From Phaeotremella fagi (Eukaryota; Basidiomycota; Tremellomycetes; Tremellales; Phaeotremellaceae), in the NCBI GenBank assembly GCA_001599715.1, contig BCHU01000006.1:912765-976764 (forward strand): a DNA stretch of 64,000 bases, written 5' to 3'. The notes beneath the pieces are model-generated. The model searched no databases and was not told the DNA's origin. It was given only the letters and a program-made list of their open reading frames with translations. Both the position numbers and the translations under genes were made by a program. Below, piece after piece: positions 36,196 to 47,544 of the stretch (within the stretch, counting starts at the first letter, position 1; every line of letters starts with the position of its first letter).

Positions 36196-37734
36196 ATGTC
36201 ATATCTAGTCTCACCAGCTCAACAATCAAGAAGCTCATTCACCTCTTCCAGAGCACCTTCACCCAATCCAAACTCAACCGGTGTAAACGGTACATCATCC
36301 AACACCGCCTTACAAACTCATCATAGACCAGTGTTCGTTCACGCGAATACGTCTAATCATGTGAATTTGAATATCAACGTTAGTAGTCCACTTCACGACG
36401 AGACGAACGTCAATCATCTTCATCATCAAACTGCTTCGTCCTCGTCGTCTTCTTCACCCAGTTCATCACCTCCTTCAAATTCCGAAGCGTATCTTGAATA
36501 CCCAGTTAAAACGGAAATCTCTTATCAGCATTTGGAGAGTAACAATCATAGTAATCACAATCATCACCATAACCAGTCTCAACCATTTTCTCACTCCACT
36601 CATCCTAATAGGACTGGAATCTATCAACAGAGAAGGACGCCGTCGGCGTTGAATGATATCATGGCAGTCACGCGATCGACTTCACAGCGATGGAGGGAAA
36701 AGATGTTTGCGAAAGAGGGTGGTTTCGGGAGAGCTTTGATCGCTGGTTGGGTGGTTACGACTTTAGGTTTTTTGATAGCGATAGGTTTATGGCGTGGTGA
36801 ATTGTTTACGGGTATGTAGTAATCACCACTTTATTGAAGTATAGTATTGCTGACGATTCATCACAGCACTGGACGAATTATCGAAATCATTATTTGAACT
36901 CGGTGCCGTTGGTCAATTGATTTTTGGACTTTTGATTTTCACAACCACGATACCACCTTTACCTCTTTATTCAACTTTGATCGTGTTATCTGGATACACT
37001 TTTGGGGTTTGGCAAGGTTTCTTAGTTTCTTATCTTGCAAGTTTGATTGGTGCCATTGTGGTCTTCATCGTTTCTCGTGGTTTACTACGCGACGTGATAA
37101 CAAGATGGTAAGTAGATGACTCCAAATCCTATATCGAATCTACCCAAATACTAATCCCAAAACCTCTAGTCTCGCATCCTCACCCACCTCAATAACCCTA
37201 CTCCAAATCATCCCCCACAACCCGCATCTCCTGCTATTAATCAGAATAGCTCCTTACCCTTACAACCTCCTAAACGTCATCCTAGCTTCCTCGCCCGCTT
37301 TAACTCTAAGAACCTACACCTCCTGCACAGCAATCTCACTCTGTAAACTAGTCCTCCACACCTGGATAGGAGCAGGTATCCACGATCTCTCCAAACAATA
37401 TTCCAATCAACCCCATCAATCCGATGACGATACCGACGCCGATTCCAAATGGCGTCCACCACATTCACCATCTCAACCCCACATCCCGTCCCGTCCACAC
37501 AGTCATCCACATTATTACCATCAGACACCAGACGAGATCCATCGGCAGAACGTTAAAGCTTATACTACCTGGGGTGGGATCTTGCTTTGCGTGATTTTGT
37601 TCTTTTATTTGACGCATAAGGCTAAGAAGGCTTTGGCTGAGGCTCAGTTTGAACAAGAGGCTAGGGAGGCTAGGGGGGAGGGTGAAGATAGGGTTGGTCT
37701 TTTGGAGAGGGGGAGTGATGATGAGGAGGCTTAG
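36196..37734 (+). CDS. TVP38: Tvp38/SNARE-associated Golgi (VTT domain) membrane protein
   Basis: ATG 36196; a long first exon codes for a polar N-terminus of about 190 residues, rich in Ser, Asn and His (NNHSNHNHHHNQSQ), then TM1 (AGWVVTTLGFLIAIGLWRG). The VTT core follows: LGAVGQLIFGLLIFTTTIPP, PLPLYSTLIVLSGYTFGVWQ, YLASLIGAIVVFIVSRG, RIAPYPYNLLNVILASS, then a C-terminal helix AYTTWGGILLCVILFFYLTH and an acidic end. TAG 37732-37734. The GYTFGxxxG and RxAPxPxxxxN elements identify the family. Expected in Golgi/ER with vesicle or lipid-scramblase-type roles. N-terminal extension is longer than in yeast Tvp38. Confidence 0.9.
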
Positions 37735-38501
37735 AATCGGGACTTTTAGGTTGTGGTCGATGGATGGGTTTTATTCTGTGTTTTTGGTCGGGTTGGGACT
37801 TTATACATGCTTCCCTCGGTCTAGATTATTATTCTATTTTTCGTTGACATTTTTACTTGACTTTATAGTGTGGATATTATACGTTGTACAATTGAATCAG
37901 ATATAAAAAGATGTACTTGTACATGTATACGGATGCTTAGTGATACAGCAAAATGTCAGTACGCAGGGCAGGGTAAATCTATTTATTCGATTATGTACGA
38001 GTATATCGAGGGTATAAATCCTAATTTTGACGAAAAACTAAAGTTCGCAAAGCCCCAGTGGAAAGTACTGTTAATGTCACGAGGAACGGAAAGTTTCTGG
38101 TATAACATTAATCATGTGTACATCACTGCATATCTGATTTGAAAACTATATGCATCTCAACGACCAGAGATGCTAGAGATTTGAAACCGCTACGATTCCA
38201 CTCAATCGAAATTTGAACCTCATTTGTGGTCGACACTAAACGGTCTAGAGAGGGTCTGTGATCCATTTCTGACGTTTCTCGAAAGAACCTGCAAATCTGT
38301 ATATATACATGGACAAGGCAGCATCAACATCTCTCATTTTAACCATTTTTCTTCCACTTGTACTTTGTATCATGCTTGATTCGCCACACCGCTTGGATCC
38401 CAACGTTTCAGATGTACAAGTACAGTATTAATACAACTTTTTGCCCCATCATCATCTTCATCAACTACTTAGTTGATGGACTGTCTACAAATCTTTCAAA
38501 A
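37735..38501. other. Intergenic region before F-box-like cluster
   Basis: 767 bases. A TATA-like run TATATATA lies at 38300-38307, about 200 bases before the first F-box-like start codon. Small frames (37649-37906, 37870-38142) are overlapping or of odd composition and not called. Confidence 0.4.
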
Positions 38502-39800
38502 ATGGTATGTCTCGACACAAAAATAGCTTCTTCACGAGCAACAAACTGACGAGAACAACGTCAATCACAGACTTCCATTGATGAACCAATCTTTCCAATC
38601 GAGATCATCAAAATGATCGCAAAAGAGTTACACGATCAACACTCGTTTTCAACACTCAGTAACCTAAGTTCATGTTCAACTGAAAATTATGAAACCATCA
38701 CACCAGTCCTATATCACACATTCAAACTGAACAACAGATCATCAAGTCTCTTTCGAGTTTTTGATGATGAAGCGTGGTTTCAACGGTTTTTACAATATCA
38801 ACTTAGTGCAAAGGATGATCAAGAATCCAACATCAACAGACGAAACTATCCTTTCCAATATATCAAAAAACTCGTTGCTGAAGATGCTTTATTCGATAGT
38901 TATTTTGGACTAAGCCAGTTCCTCGAAGTCAGTAAAATCACCTTAATCAAGGTTTTTCCGAATCTGATCAAAGTTGTCATTCTCGATTCAGCGTTTATGT
39001 ACAGAAAGGTGTCACATAGAGTAGGTTCAGATCTGTACACTTTATGGGAGGTATCACAACGACCCATAACCGATCATTTTTTGGATGTCATCGAGTTTAG
39101 CTCTTCGATTCAACATCTGTGTATTCGAATACCGAGCCTGTCATATTCTCGATACGACGGACCGATCTTCGCACTCGAGAAATGGGTTAAACGTCTAACT
39201 TCCATTAATCTTTCTATTCACGGACATCTTGAATCGCCCATCACATCCTGCACAGCTTCAACAATTTCGATCTCGTTTTCTGAGGAACCTCTCTCTAAAA
39301 AGTTGGAATGTATTCGTGAATGTCTTGGTCGTGATTATTTTGGTCCACGGGATTTCCGCAATGAATGGCAACCCCTTAAAAAAGTACTGTTTGATATTGG
39401 AAATTTATTTATTCATTCTCTGTCAAATCATTGGGAAGAACATCTTACCGTAAAACCTAGTATGATACCCGATATCAGAGCTTACATTCCATACTGGTTC
39501 GCTGGAAGCTTCGATGACACAAAACGAGCCGGAAGATATCGACATCCAACAGACGAAAAGTTTTCGGAACAATCCAATCTAATGGAGGAATTCGTTAAAT
39601 CCAACTTGAAGACGAGATTGGGTTGGGAATCTGCGAATTTCTATGTCTCATTATCAGATGAGAGGAAAGAGGAAATCGTTCAGAAGGTTAAACTTATTTT
39701 CCCTGGTGATCCGGATTACAAATTACCTTGTGACGCTTGCGGTTGTGAGATGTTCGATGAAAATCTCATGGAATCTGAACAGATTCGAGCGGATGAATAG
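38502..39800 (+). CDS. F-box-like hypothetical protein, copy 1
   Basis: Proposed first exon is just ATG (38502-38504) then intron GTATGT...CACAG (38505-38570) and exon 2 to TAG 39798-39800: MTSIDEPIFPIEIIKMIAKE continuing LHDQHSFSTLSNLSSCSTEN. An internal ATG at 38613 is the alternative. The first 50 residues have an F-box-like hydrophobic pattern. Then EDALFDSYFG, YIPYWFAGSFDDT with RHPTDEKF and a C-terminal CDxCGxEMFD (PCDACGCEMFDENLM) follow. Both paralogues have it, so the Cys pair may bind a metal. Probable substrate receptor for an SCF-type ligase; F-box assignment is weak. Confidence 0.6.
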
Positions 39801-40030
39801 TGCGATAGTATACTGTATATCGTACTACGTACCAGTCTCAAAATACAATGAACTTATGCAAGCATTTACCAGTATTTGTATTTTGTCCTTGAGAAACGAG
39901 AGCCACGCCACGGCTATGACTTTAGCGCGTGATAAAGCATCCATCCCATCTGCCTGTTCTTCCGCATTCTTCTACTCATATCATAACAACAATACAAAAG
40001 GGTAATCCAACATCAAGTCATCTTCTGACA

Positions 40031-41322
40031 ATGGTAAGTAATACGCTGTAATGACTCATACAAATTCAACAACCACAATGAAAGTTGACAAAACCTTCTC
40101 CAAACAGGCATTACCAGATCGACCAATTTTTCCACTTGATATAATCAAAGTTTTGTCACAACAACTTCGCGACCAGAACTATCTATACACCTTAAGTAAC
40201 CTTGGATCATGTTCTAGAGATACCTATCAGATCTGTTCATCAGTTTTATACGAGACGTTCGTACATGAACGAAAAACTTTGAAATTCTTTCGACTTTTCG
40301 ATGACCCAATTTGGCTTGAGCGGTTCGAAAGATATCATTCTCGATATCCGGATAACGACGTTGGAGAAAGAGTTTATCCTTTTCAATACATGAAGAAATT
40401 GGTTATTACAGGTGCTTTACTCAATCGACATAAAGGTTTAGAAGCGTTCGTTTCCTACAACATGACCTCTGGGACGAATCCGATAGTTTTCCCCAATTTG
40501 ACCAAAGTTGTTTTCAAGGAATCGGCAGTTGATCTCGATCGCCATGGAGACGATTCGCCAGTCGTTTGTGACCTTGTTGAAATCCTCCAACTCAGTACAT
40601 CGATTCGAGACATATGTGTACGTTTACCAAGCTCACCCACACCTTGGCCACATCCGGAACCACTCATACTGTTGGACAAGTGGTTCAAGAGATTGCCACT
40701 GGACACTTGTTGTCTGCACGGCGATTGGCTTTTACCGATTCAACCTCGTGGTACGACATGTAAACTATCGCTTTCATTTGAAGAGGAACCTTGTTCCAAA
40801 ACTTTAGATGTATTGCGTGATTATAATTCAAATCTGGATGATAGAACTTACGATCAAATCGATATTCAATGGGATTTTCGAAATAATGGTTGGGATATTG
40901 GAGGATCGATAAATGAGACTATTGCAGAGTTCTTTATCGATACTCTACCATTTCACTGGAACCTTCCTCAAGAAGAATCCAAACTCCCAATACCGGATTA
41001 CCTCATTTACGTCCCGTATTGGTTCGCGGGAGATTTCATCGATACACCACATAGAGGGATTTATCAGCACCCAACTGAAGAAGCTTTCAATGTCAAGAAA
41101 GTTCAAATGAAACGAGATGTGCGGTCGACTCTTGAAGATAATTTGAAACATCGTGCTCGAAGCGATGAAGTTGAAATTACGGATGAATGGATTGGGGAAC
41201 TTGTGAAAAAGGTTAAACTCATCTTTCCGGATGACTCGGATTACACCACGCCCTGTGACACTTGTGGTGGTGAGATGTTTGATAGGAAGATGATGACGTC
41301 GATACAGAGACCAGCGACTTGA
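40031..41322 (+). CDS. F-box-like hypothetical protein, copy 2
   Basis: First exon proposed as ATG 40031-40033, intron GTAAGT...CAAACAG (40034-40107), exon 2 from 40108 (ALPDRPIFPLDIIKVLSQQL) to TGA 41320-41322. Reading on from ATG 40051 would also stay open, so the start is uncertain by up to 19 codons. Collinear with copy 1: FxxFDDxxW, YPFQYMKKLV, IPDYLIYVPYWFAGDFIDT, HPTEEAF, VKLIFPDDSDY, PCDTCGGEMFDRKMM. The N-terminal 45 residues show an F-box-like pattern. Intron position after the start codon is shared with copy 1. Confidence 0.65.
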
Positions 41323-41546
41323 AGGGGATATTGTTCACATATTGTAGGAGTACGAGGTGTCATGGGGAGACAGCGGGAAGAAATCTATTGGTGATGGTTG
41401 AACATTACATAATCCACTTATGTAGTCGGCAGAACGATCAATCTGATGAAGCATGGACCATCAATGTTTTCATCAATCTCCCCAGCACTTATTGCAGTCG
41501 AATACCACTGGGATCTATCAACCTCTGCTTCTATGAATTCTCCCAA

Positions 41547-42585
41547 TCAAATCATGTCCAGTCGAGGAAGTTGTAGGTGAACTATTGTATTTCTATTGGA
41601 CGAAGACAATGATCTTGGTAAGCGTTGTTCTTCGAAGATAGTTCTCGACATACCTTGATAATGATCGGTCAATAATCGTAAAAACTCTTCGGCCATGTTA
41701 ACTTGTTGAGTTTTATCGTTGTGGACCTCCTCTGCAAAAGCTGTGGCCCTGGAGTAAGCCAGAATCCATTCGTGGGGGATTTGTTTATATCTGTCCAAAC
41801 CCAAACAATGTAAATCGAGACATCCTTTTCCAACGACATTGAATTTCAAATCGGTTCCTTCAATTGTTTTCTCTTCCTCTTCCTCCTCTTCCTCCTCTTC
41901 CTCCTCTTCCTCCTCTTCCTCCTCCTCCTCCTCCTCGTCCTCCTCTTTCTCTTCCTCCTCCTCCTCGTCGTCCTCTTCATCATCGCACCAGATATATTCG
42001 GTTCCGTTCAATAAAATAAGATAGCCTGTGTAAAATTGATGAAATTTCGCCGCAATCACAAAAATAATATTTCTATGGGCGTCGAGGTTGATGTACCAAG
42101 TTAACCTTGTACAAAGAGATTGAATGATACCTGGACAATCGTATTTTTTGGCGAAATCAAGACCTTTTCCAAGCAATCCTAACCCACCGCCAGTTGGAAG
42201 CTTTTCGAAGGGTCTACCGTAGATGACATCAAGAAAATATCGAACGACGCGAGTTGTCTCGATCGTCTTGTCGGTGAGTTCAATATTATTTGAGTTGGAG
42301 GAAGTTGCCATCATATCTCGAAAAACGATACTATATTAAGATCAGTCAGTAGTGGCTTTTGGAAGAAGCTTCCACAATAGCATTTAATTACCTGGCAGAC
42401 CATAAATGCTGGCTATGAACTTTGAAAGCAATTCCACTGCTTGAAACAATAACGACATCCCCCTCGTCTTGATAACCCTTAGCGAAGACTAATGGTTTAT
42501 CCTCCTTCGATTTTTTGCCGGGTATAGTGTCAACGACAGCTTTTTGTGACGTTTTTGTTGTACGTTCCTTGACTGCTTTTGGCAT
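41547..42585 (-). CDS. BTB/POZ-like protein with polyglutamate tract, copy 1 of 3
   Basis: ATG 42585 (MPKAVKERTTKTSQKAVVDT); intron joins FKVHSQHLWSASIVFRDMMA, the BTB core (GDVVIVSSSGIAFKVHSQHL). Then TTRVVRYFLDVIYG, LDFAKKYDCPGIIQSL and a run of about 37 Glu/Asp residues coded by (TCCTCTTCC)n. This is followed by LKFNVVGKGCLDLHCLGLD, RYKQIPHEWILAYSRATAF and AEEFLRLLTDHY, shared with copy 3. Stop 41547-41549. The 3' end may contain an intron (donor about 41645), which would remove a short stretch. Probable cullin-3 adaptor-like protein, inference. Confidence 0.7.
41871..41982. repeat. Glu/Asp-coding microsatellite inside BTB copy 1
   Basis: About 110 bases of (TCCTCCTCT)/(TCC) repeats on the + strand, read as GAG/GAA/GAC on the coding minus strand. 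In frame with the gene. Replication slippage should make this length variable between strains. Confidence 0.85.
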
Positions 42586-42957
42586 AATTATATAACGATT
42601 ATTGTTGTTAATCAAAGTGATGATCAGACGTTCAGAAATCTAAAGGATGGTGGTTGAAAGAATGTTTCAATTTTCGTTTGTGTGGCACTTTCATCAATGC
42701 CTCTTTTCGCCTTCTTGTACTGACTGTACTTCACTCATGCTCGTTCTCTGGAGCGCGGACTCTCTTCTCAAAGGAATGTCATAAAAGCTGAATCAGGACT
42801 TAGTATGGACAGTAAATGAAGATTGTCCAGTACGATGATTGTTTTCAACCAAACGCATTTCATTGACTACATTGTACAAGTATATACTCGTCTCAAAGAG
42901 GTCAAATGATGAATATGGATGTGGTTAGGCTTAACCTACAACTAAACAACCTTCGTC

Positions 42958-44100
42958 TCAACTATCAAAGTTCTCTAGGGAACTTTCTAATCTCTATGTA
43001 TAAAAAATCAATATGTGAGCAAGGAATGACCTCGCATAAGTAGACAGTGAAGTTGTGACCTACCATCTTTTCGTCAAACTCGTTGACAAGTCTCAAAAAC
43101 TCTTCCGCTATTTTTTGACGACCACCTCGATTTTTCATCCCACCATTCTCAACATTAATTCCTCCGGTTTCATAAAAGAATTTGAACTTTTCTTTGGCTG
43201 TGTTGAACGCGACTGCCCATGATGCTGGACAGGCTTTATGAAAGGAGAATGGCAAGCCTTGGAAGTCGAGGTAATGCCATACTATTCCACTTCCATCCTT
43301 GATAGCTTGATTAACGTTCGTGATGAGCTTTGTTTCTACTCGATATGTAAAACCTCTACTCACTCTCATTGGAAAAGGTTCCAAGCATAAGATACCCTAT
43401 TATTTTTTGTCTATGTTTTGCAGCTAAGGTCAGAGCTGATCTCTCCAAATCCACTCCACTACCAATAAATGTCATCAACCTTGATAGTACAACACTAAGT
43501 ACTTGAGGACATTCATACGCCTTTGCGAGATATGCGACGTCCTCAATTTCTTCAAATCCCTCCTTTGATTTTGTTGGGAAAGTGTCCACGTGTTTCCCAG
43601 TAAGAATGGAAAGAAAGGTGCCGTAATACTTTGACGGTTTCTTTTTGACAAGCTTAAGAGGTCGTTCGGTGACTGAAGGGGAAGTTTCGATCAGTCTCCT
43701 GAAATGATTGCTGCAAACAGATCAGCGGCCAAGAACTAACAGGGTGATTTACGATTTTTTCCGAGAGAAAAGTTTCATTTCTACATGGATAGTTTGACAT
43801 ATGAGAAACTTACCTGGCAGATAGAAGATGATATTTATGGATCTTGTATGCCGTCCCATCACTACTGCTCAAAGTGAAATCACCGTCAGTGAAACGAGGG
43901 TCAACGTTACGAGATGCCGCTGTTACAGCACAATTGGCTTGTGGTGTCGCCGTTTCTGTGAATATGGCTGGTACTGATCTCGTTTCTGTGAAAATGGCTG
44001 GTAATGATCTCGCCGTTTCTGTGAATATGGTTGGGACTGAAATAACAGCGGTTGGTGTTTGAGGTTCCATCTTGGTTGTTACTAGATGAGCAGTAGCCAT
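42958..44100 (-). CDS. BTB/POZ-like protein, copy 2 of 3, with N-terminal tandem repeat
   Basis: ATG 44100 (MATAHLVTTKMEPQTPTAVI); a downstream in-frame GTG-led extension is not used. The N-terminus has three SVPTIFTET/SLPAIFTET/SVPAIFTET repeats, then the BTB strand DGDFTLSSSDGTAYKIHKYH, LLSA, an exon with RRLIETSPSVTERPLK, KKPSKYYGTFLSILTGKHVD, and EDVAYLAKAYECPQVLSVVL. The C-terminal part has LAAKHRQKIIGYLML and AEEFLRLVNEFDEKM; a final intron (GTAGGT...ACATAG) leads to TGA 42958-42960. Copies 1 and 3 share AEEFLRLLTD. Function as for copy 1. Confidence 0.6.
43951..44046. repeat. Three-copy 30-33 bp minisatellite in BTB copy 2
   Basis: Units 43951-43980, 43981-44013 and 44014-44046 each read CGTTTCTGTGAA then ATGGCTGG or a one-base variant. 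On the coding strand each gives I/PxIFTET. The unit length is a multiple of three in two of three cases and the array keeps frame. Confidence 0.8.
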
Positions 44101-44283
44101 TTCACTTGTAAATGAGGAAGAATGGTTGTCAAGTTGTCTGTCCACTTTTCATTTGTGGCACGAATCGAATTGTTTCAGATTACGGCTGTGGCACAAAGAA
44201 TTGTGCGAATTAAATACATTCATGACATGAAGGCTAACTAGAGATACCAAACGAGGTGTGCTACTGGTATCCCTTCAAAATAT

Positions 44284-45154
44284 TTAGGCTGGAAAACCAT
44301 GGTAGGTAAAGAAATAGTCAGTATGAAGAACAGATACATTGAGGGGAGTGTACAACTCACTCGCGTGATAGTCGGTCAGAAGACGCAAGAACTCTTCTGC
44401 CAATACCTCAGCTTTTGAGTGTACATTTTCTACTGAGTCAGAATACTGTTTGGCTCTAGAAAAAGCAAGGTGAACTTCGGGAGGTATTTTTGCGTAGGTC
44501 TCGATGTCCAAAGAATGAAGGTTCGTTCGATTGCCACTACAGATCCTGAGAGATTGTTTTCTTCCCTCCTCAATCATTGGTGGATAATTGTCGAGAGAAC
44601 CTTTCAACAGCGCTTGATATGCTGTATGAATCTGACGATTTTGAGAAGCGACAATGAAAATATCTTGAATCACGCTTTCCACTATCAAAAACAAAGGTAA
44701 CCTATCGAATAAACATTGAATAACGCAGGGGCAGTCATATCTTTTGGCGAATGCCAGACACCCTTTCAGGTGATCATAATCGTCTTGGGTTGGTGTTGTC
44801 ACACAATTTTTACCATTGATAATGTCCAAGAAATAGTGGATATTTTCGGCGGTTTCGATTTTGTTTTTGGTAAACTCTATCTCGATAGTTTCCTTCTTGC
44901 CTCTTGGACATTTTTCAATTGAATCTTTTAGCATGTGTAGTAAGACATAACTTTGCGGGGAGTCAGTTCGGTTTACAAAATCAAAAACTAAGCTTTAAAA
45001 AGGCAATTCACCTATGAGCTTTCAACTGATACTCGTATACTTTGAATCCAATACCGTCACTAGAAATGAGAAGAACGTCTCCTTCAAAATTGTAGTCAGG
45101 ATGGAGTTCTGGTTTTCGTTTGGAGGTGAAGGTTACACTTGGTTCAGCAGACAT
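44284..45154 (-). CDS. BTB/POZ-like protein, copy 3 of 3
   Basis: ATG 45154 (MSAEPSVTFTSKRKPELHPD); one intron (GTGAAT...CAAAG) joins the BTB strand pair DVLLISSDGIGFKVYEYQLK to YVLLHMLKDSIEK. Then ETAENIHYFLDIINGK, LAFAKRYDCPCVIQCLFDRL, YAKIPPEVHLAFSRAKQYSD and AEVLAEEFLRLLTDYHA. A final intron (GTGAGT...TTCCAG) is followed at once by TAA 44284-44286. The protein is about 250 residues, has no repeat insert and is the cleanest of the three copies. N-terminal BTB-like, C-terminal conserved helical block AEEFLRLLTD unknown. Confidence 0.65.
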
Positions 45155-45295
45155 TGCGAGAATCTGATTTGGTTTAGTTATGTTATGGGACTTCGAGATT
45201 CTCTAGCAAGATGGAATTTCTTTTGGATATGTTCGAGAAAGGAATGACACAATCTTTCTGAGTGATTGGTGATCTCCTCAGTCTAAAATGGCTGT

Positions 45296-45625
45296 TCAAC
45301 CTCGTGTCTTCCAACGTCCGTGCACCGAGCGTGTCAAGTCAATTTCCGGATGCAATCCCCATCCTGCGGTCACATCTACAGTATATGTACAGTAATCATT
45401 GTTAGAGAAGTAATATAGTGAACATGACTTTACAATAGTCTGTTCGGACTGTGCTGGACGAACATATGAAAGTACACCTTTGTACCCCAATGCCACTCGA
45501 CCCATTTCGTTGAACATACCAAAATGAGGATCAACCAGTATCCTCTCCTCATCGACTTTGACAGGTTCTGGGGAAGAACGATCCTTGATGAGTAGGGTCT
45601 GGTCTGCAGTAAGGTTTTTCGACAT
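45296..45625 (-). CDS. Small hypothetical protein, 109 aa
   Basis: ATG 45625 (MSKNLTADQTLLIKDRSSPE) to stop at 45296, no introns required. Middle part FNEMGRVALGYKGVLSYVRP and C-terminal WGLHPEIDLTRSVHGRWKT. A GT..AG pair inside (45434-45374) exists, but using it gives an immediate stop, so the unspliced model is kept. No recognised domain. Confidence 0.4.
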   Translation of the reverse strand: MSKNLTADQTLLIKDRSSPEPVKVDEERILVDPHFGMFNEMGRVALGYKGVLSYVRPAQSEQTIVKSCSLYYFSNNDYCTYTVDVTAGWGLHPEIDLTRSVHGRWKTRG

Positions 45626-45850
45626 GTTGGTGATTTCAGTATAATAATGCTTAGCCAGAGTAAATGGAAATAATACAGCTGATAATTGTACCTGACATGT
45701 GATTTAGTTGCTACAAGTTTGAATTTGTCTATCCTGCCCCACATTCATTCAGCCCAAATTGGAACGCGAAGAAAATCAATGTCATACGAGTGCAATGCTC
45801 TTTTCATGCACTTTTGTCTGTGTGGACATGCCATGCATAAGTGAGAAAAT

Positions 45851-47129
45851 CTAGATAGCAGCTTTTGCAATCAAAGCTGGTTTGTTTACAGGAGTCACTG
45901 GTACACCAGTCTCCATGCTACACGTTATGTTAGTTGAGACACGGAGAAAAAAGAGGATACTCACTATTGCTTAACGTTGGCGAAGACAGCTCTTTCACCA
46001 CGTAAGATAGTGCCTTTGGTGAAAGCACCAACGTGGGGTTGGATGGTGACACGAGGAGAGGTGAATAACCAAGATTCACGGCATGGTTCAGTGGTCAAGA
46101 CATCGAGACCTGCACGAGAAACCTTTCCAGATTTGATTGCCCTGATGAGAGCTTCTTCGTCGATGACGGCACCCTTTTTCGACATCAGCTTCTAGTCCTT
46201 TCAAAATTTAACTGACTCACTCTGGCAGTGTTGACAATGAAAACGCCGTCTTTCATTTGTGCAAATTCTTTGTCACTGAGGATACCTCTGGTTTCAGGAG
46301 TAAGAGGACAGTTGACAGAGATGACATCGGAAGTTTTGAGAAGTTCTTCGAAAGAAACATAGGTTGCGTTGCATGAAGCTTCATCTGAGTAACGAAGTCA
46401 GATGGATTCTACCTTGCCATAAAAATTTAACTCACCTTCTGCAGAAAGTTGGGTACGGTTGTGGTAGATGACTTTCATGTCCCAAGGAGCAGTCTTTTTT
46501 GCCATTGATTTTCCAATAGCACCTAATAAGATCAGTGAAAATTCGACTGTTAAGAGAGATAATACTTACCCATACCAAGGAAACCAATAGTGAGACCTTG
46601 AGGATCATCTGTCAAGGTCAAATTTTGCTTCCATCTACCAGCTCTAGCTTCTGCTTCAAATTCAGACAAACCACGGATTGCGGCTAACATGAGCAAAACA
46701 CCCATATCGGCAGTAGCTTCGGTAACAGCGTAAGGAGTGTTTGAAAGGTAACACCCGTTTTCAGCCAACCAAAGATGGTCAACATCATCGTAACCTGCAC
46801 CTCCTTGAGCGAATAGACCACAGAAGCCTGGTTGGGCGAAAAGTGGGCCAAGCATATCACGATGGAAGGGGGAGTAAGCGGCAGTGTTGAAGAGCTTCAC
46901 TGGGGTCAGTGGAACTACTGACACCATCAAGAGAAGGACTTACAACGTAGGCAGCGTCAAATGGACCTTCTTCGTCACATAATCTTTGGACTTCAGCAAT
47001 AACTTGTTTACGTTGATCTGGAACGAAGTAATGGATGTCGTAGTTTTTCTGGAGGTCTTCAAACTCTTTGACAGCGAACTTTGGGTAACCGATACCTAAG
47101 ATCTTGGGACGTTTGGTTTCAATAGTCAT
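45851..47129 (-). CDS. D-2-hydroxyacid dehydrogenase (glyoxylate/hydroxypyruvate reductase type)
   Basis: ATG 47129 (MTIETKRPKILGIGYPKFAV), four or five introns, stop TAG 45851-45853 after VNKPALIAKAAI. The catalytic side is complete: VNTARGAVIDEEAL carries the Arg, and DVLTTEPC has the Glu of the conserved E-P. QPHVGAFT holds the His. The Rossmann part reads TIGFLGMGAIGKSMAKK, and ISVNCPLTPETRGIL is typical. NAD(P)H-dependent reduction of 2-oxo acids such as glyoxylate is expected. It borders a DAL5-type transporter and may belong to the same catabolic cluster. Confidence 0.88.
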
Positions 47130-47544
47130 CTCGTTGAATTAGAGCTTATAACAACAAAAGAAGAGGATGCTGAGGATGCTTGCGATTTCGAAAAGAGTAG
47201 GGGTATGTATGTACTCGACCAAGAGAAAAAAAACAGCAGTAAAGATTAGCTAGATTACCTGACGGCCAGATACGACGGCCAAGTCCGAGTGGCCGATAAC
47301 GAACGATTATGCCATTTGCCAGCTCTAAAAACCTGTTTTGACTTTTTCTTGGAAGTTTCTTGGTGCGATGGGTGGCAGGCGGGTGGCATTTGGCCATCGG
47401 GCCCGAGTCTGGAGAATCTGGACAAAGATTTGCATCGACGAAAAGTCTTAGGTTACCGGAAGAGAAACTCTCTATATACTTGTATCTATCAATTCTAACC
47501 CAAACTCATCGTCTTCCATCTTCACCCCCACAAATGTTTGTTCT

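Noticed and set aside
37870..38142. 90-codon + frame after TVP38
   Set aside because: Cys/Ile-rich chance frame overlapping the 3' region, no support from introns or family.
41323..41546. Searching for a gene in the short gap between convergent F-box-like and BTB-like genes
   Set aside because: 224 bases hold only the two 3' ends; a small + frame (41319-41576) overlaps both genes.
45374..45434. Intron within the 109-residue hypothetical gene
   Set aside because: Using the GT..AG pair puts an immediate stop in frame; unspliced reading is longer.
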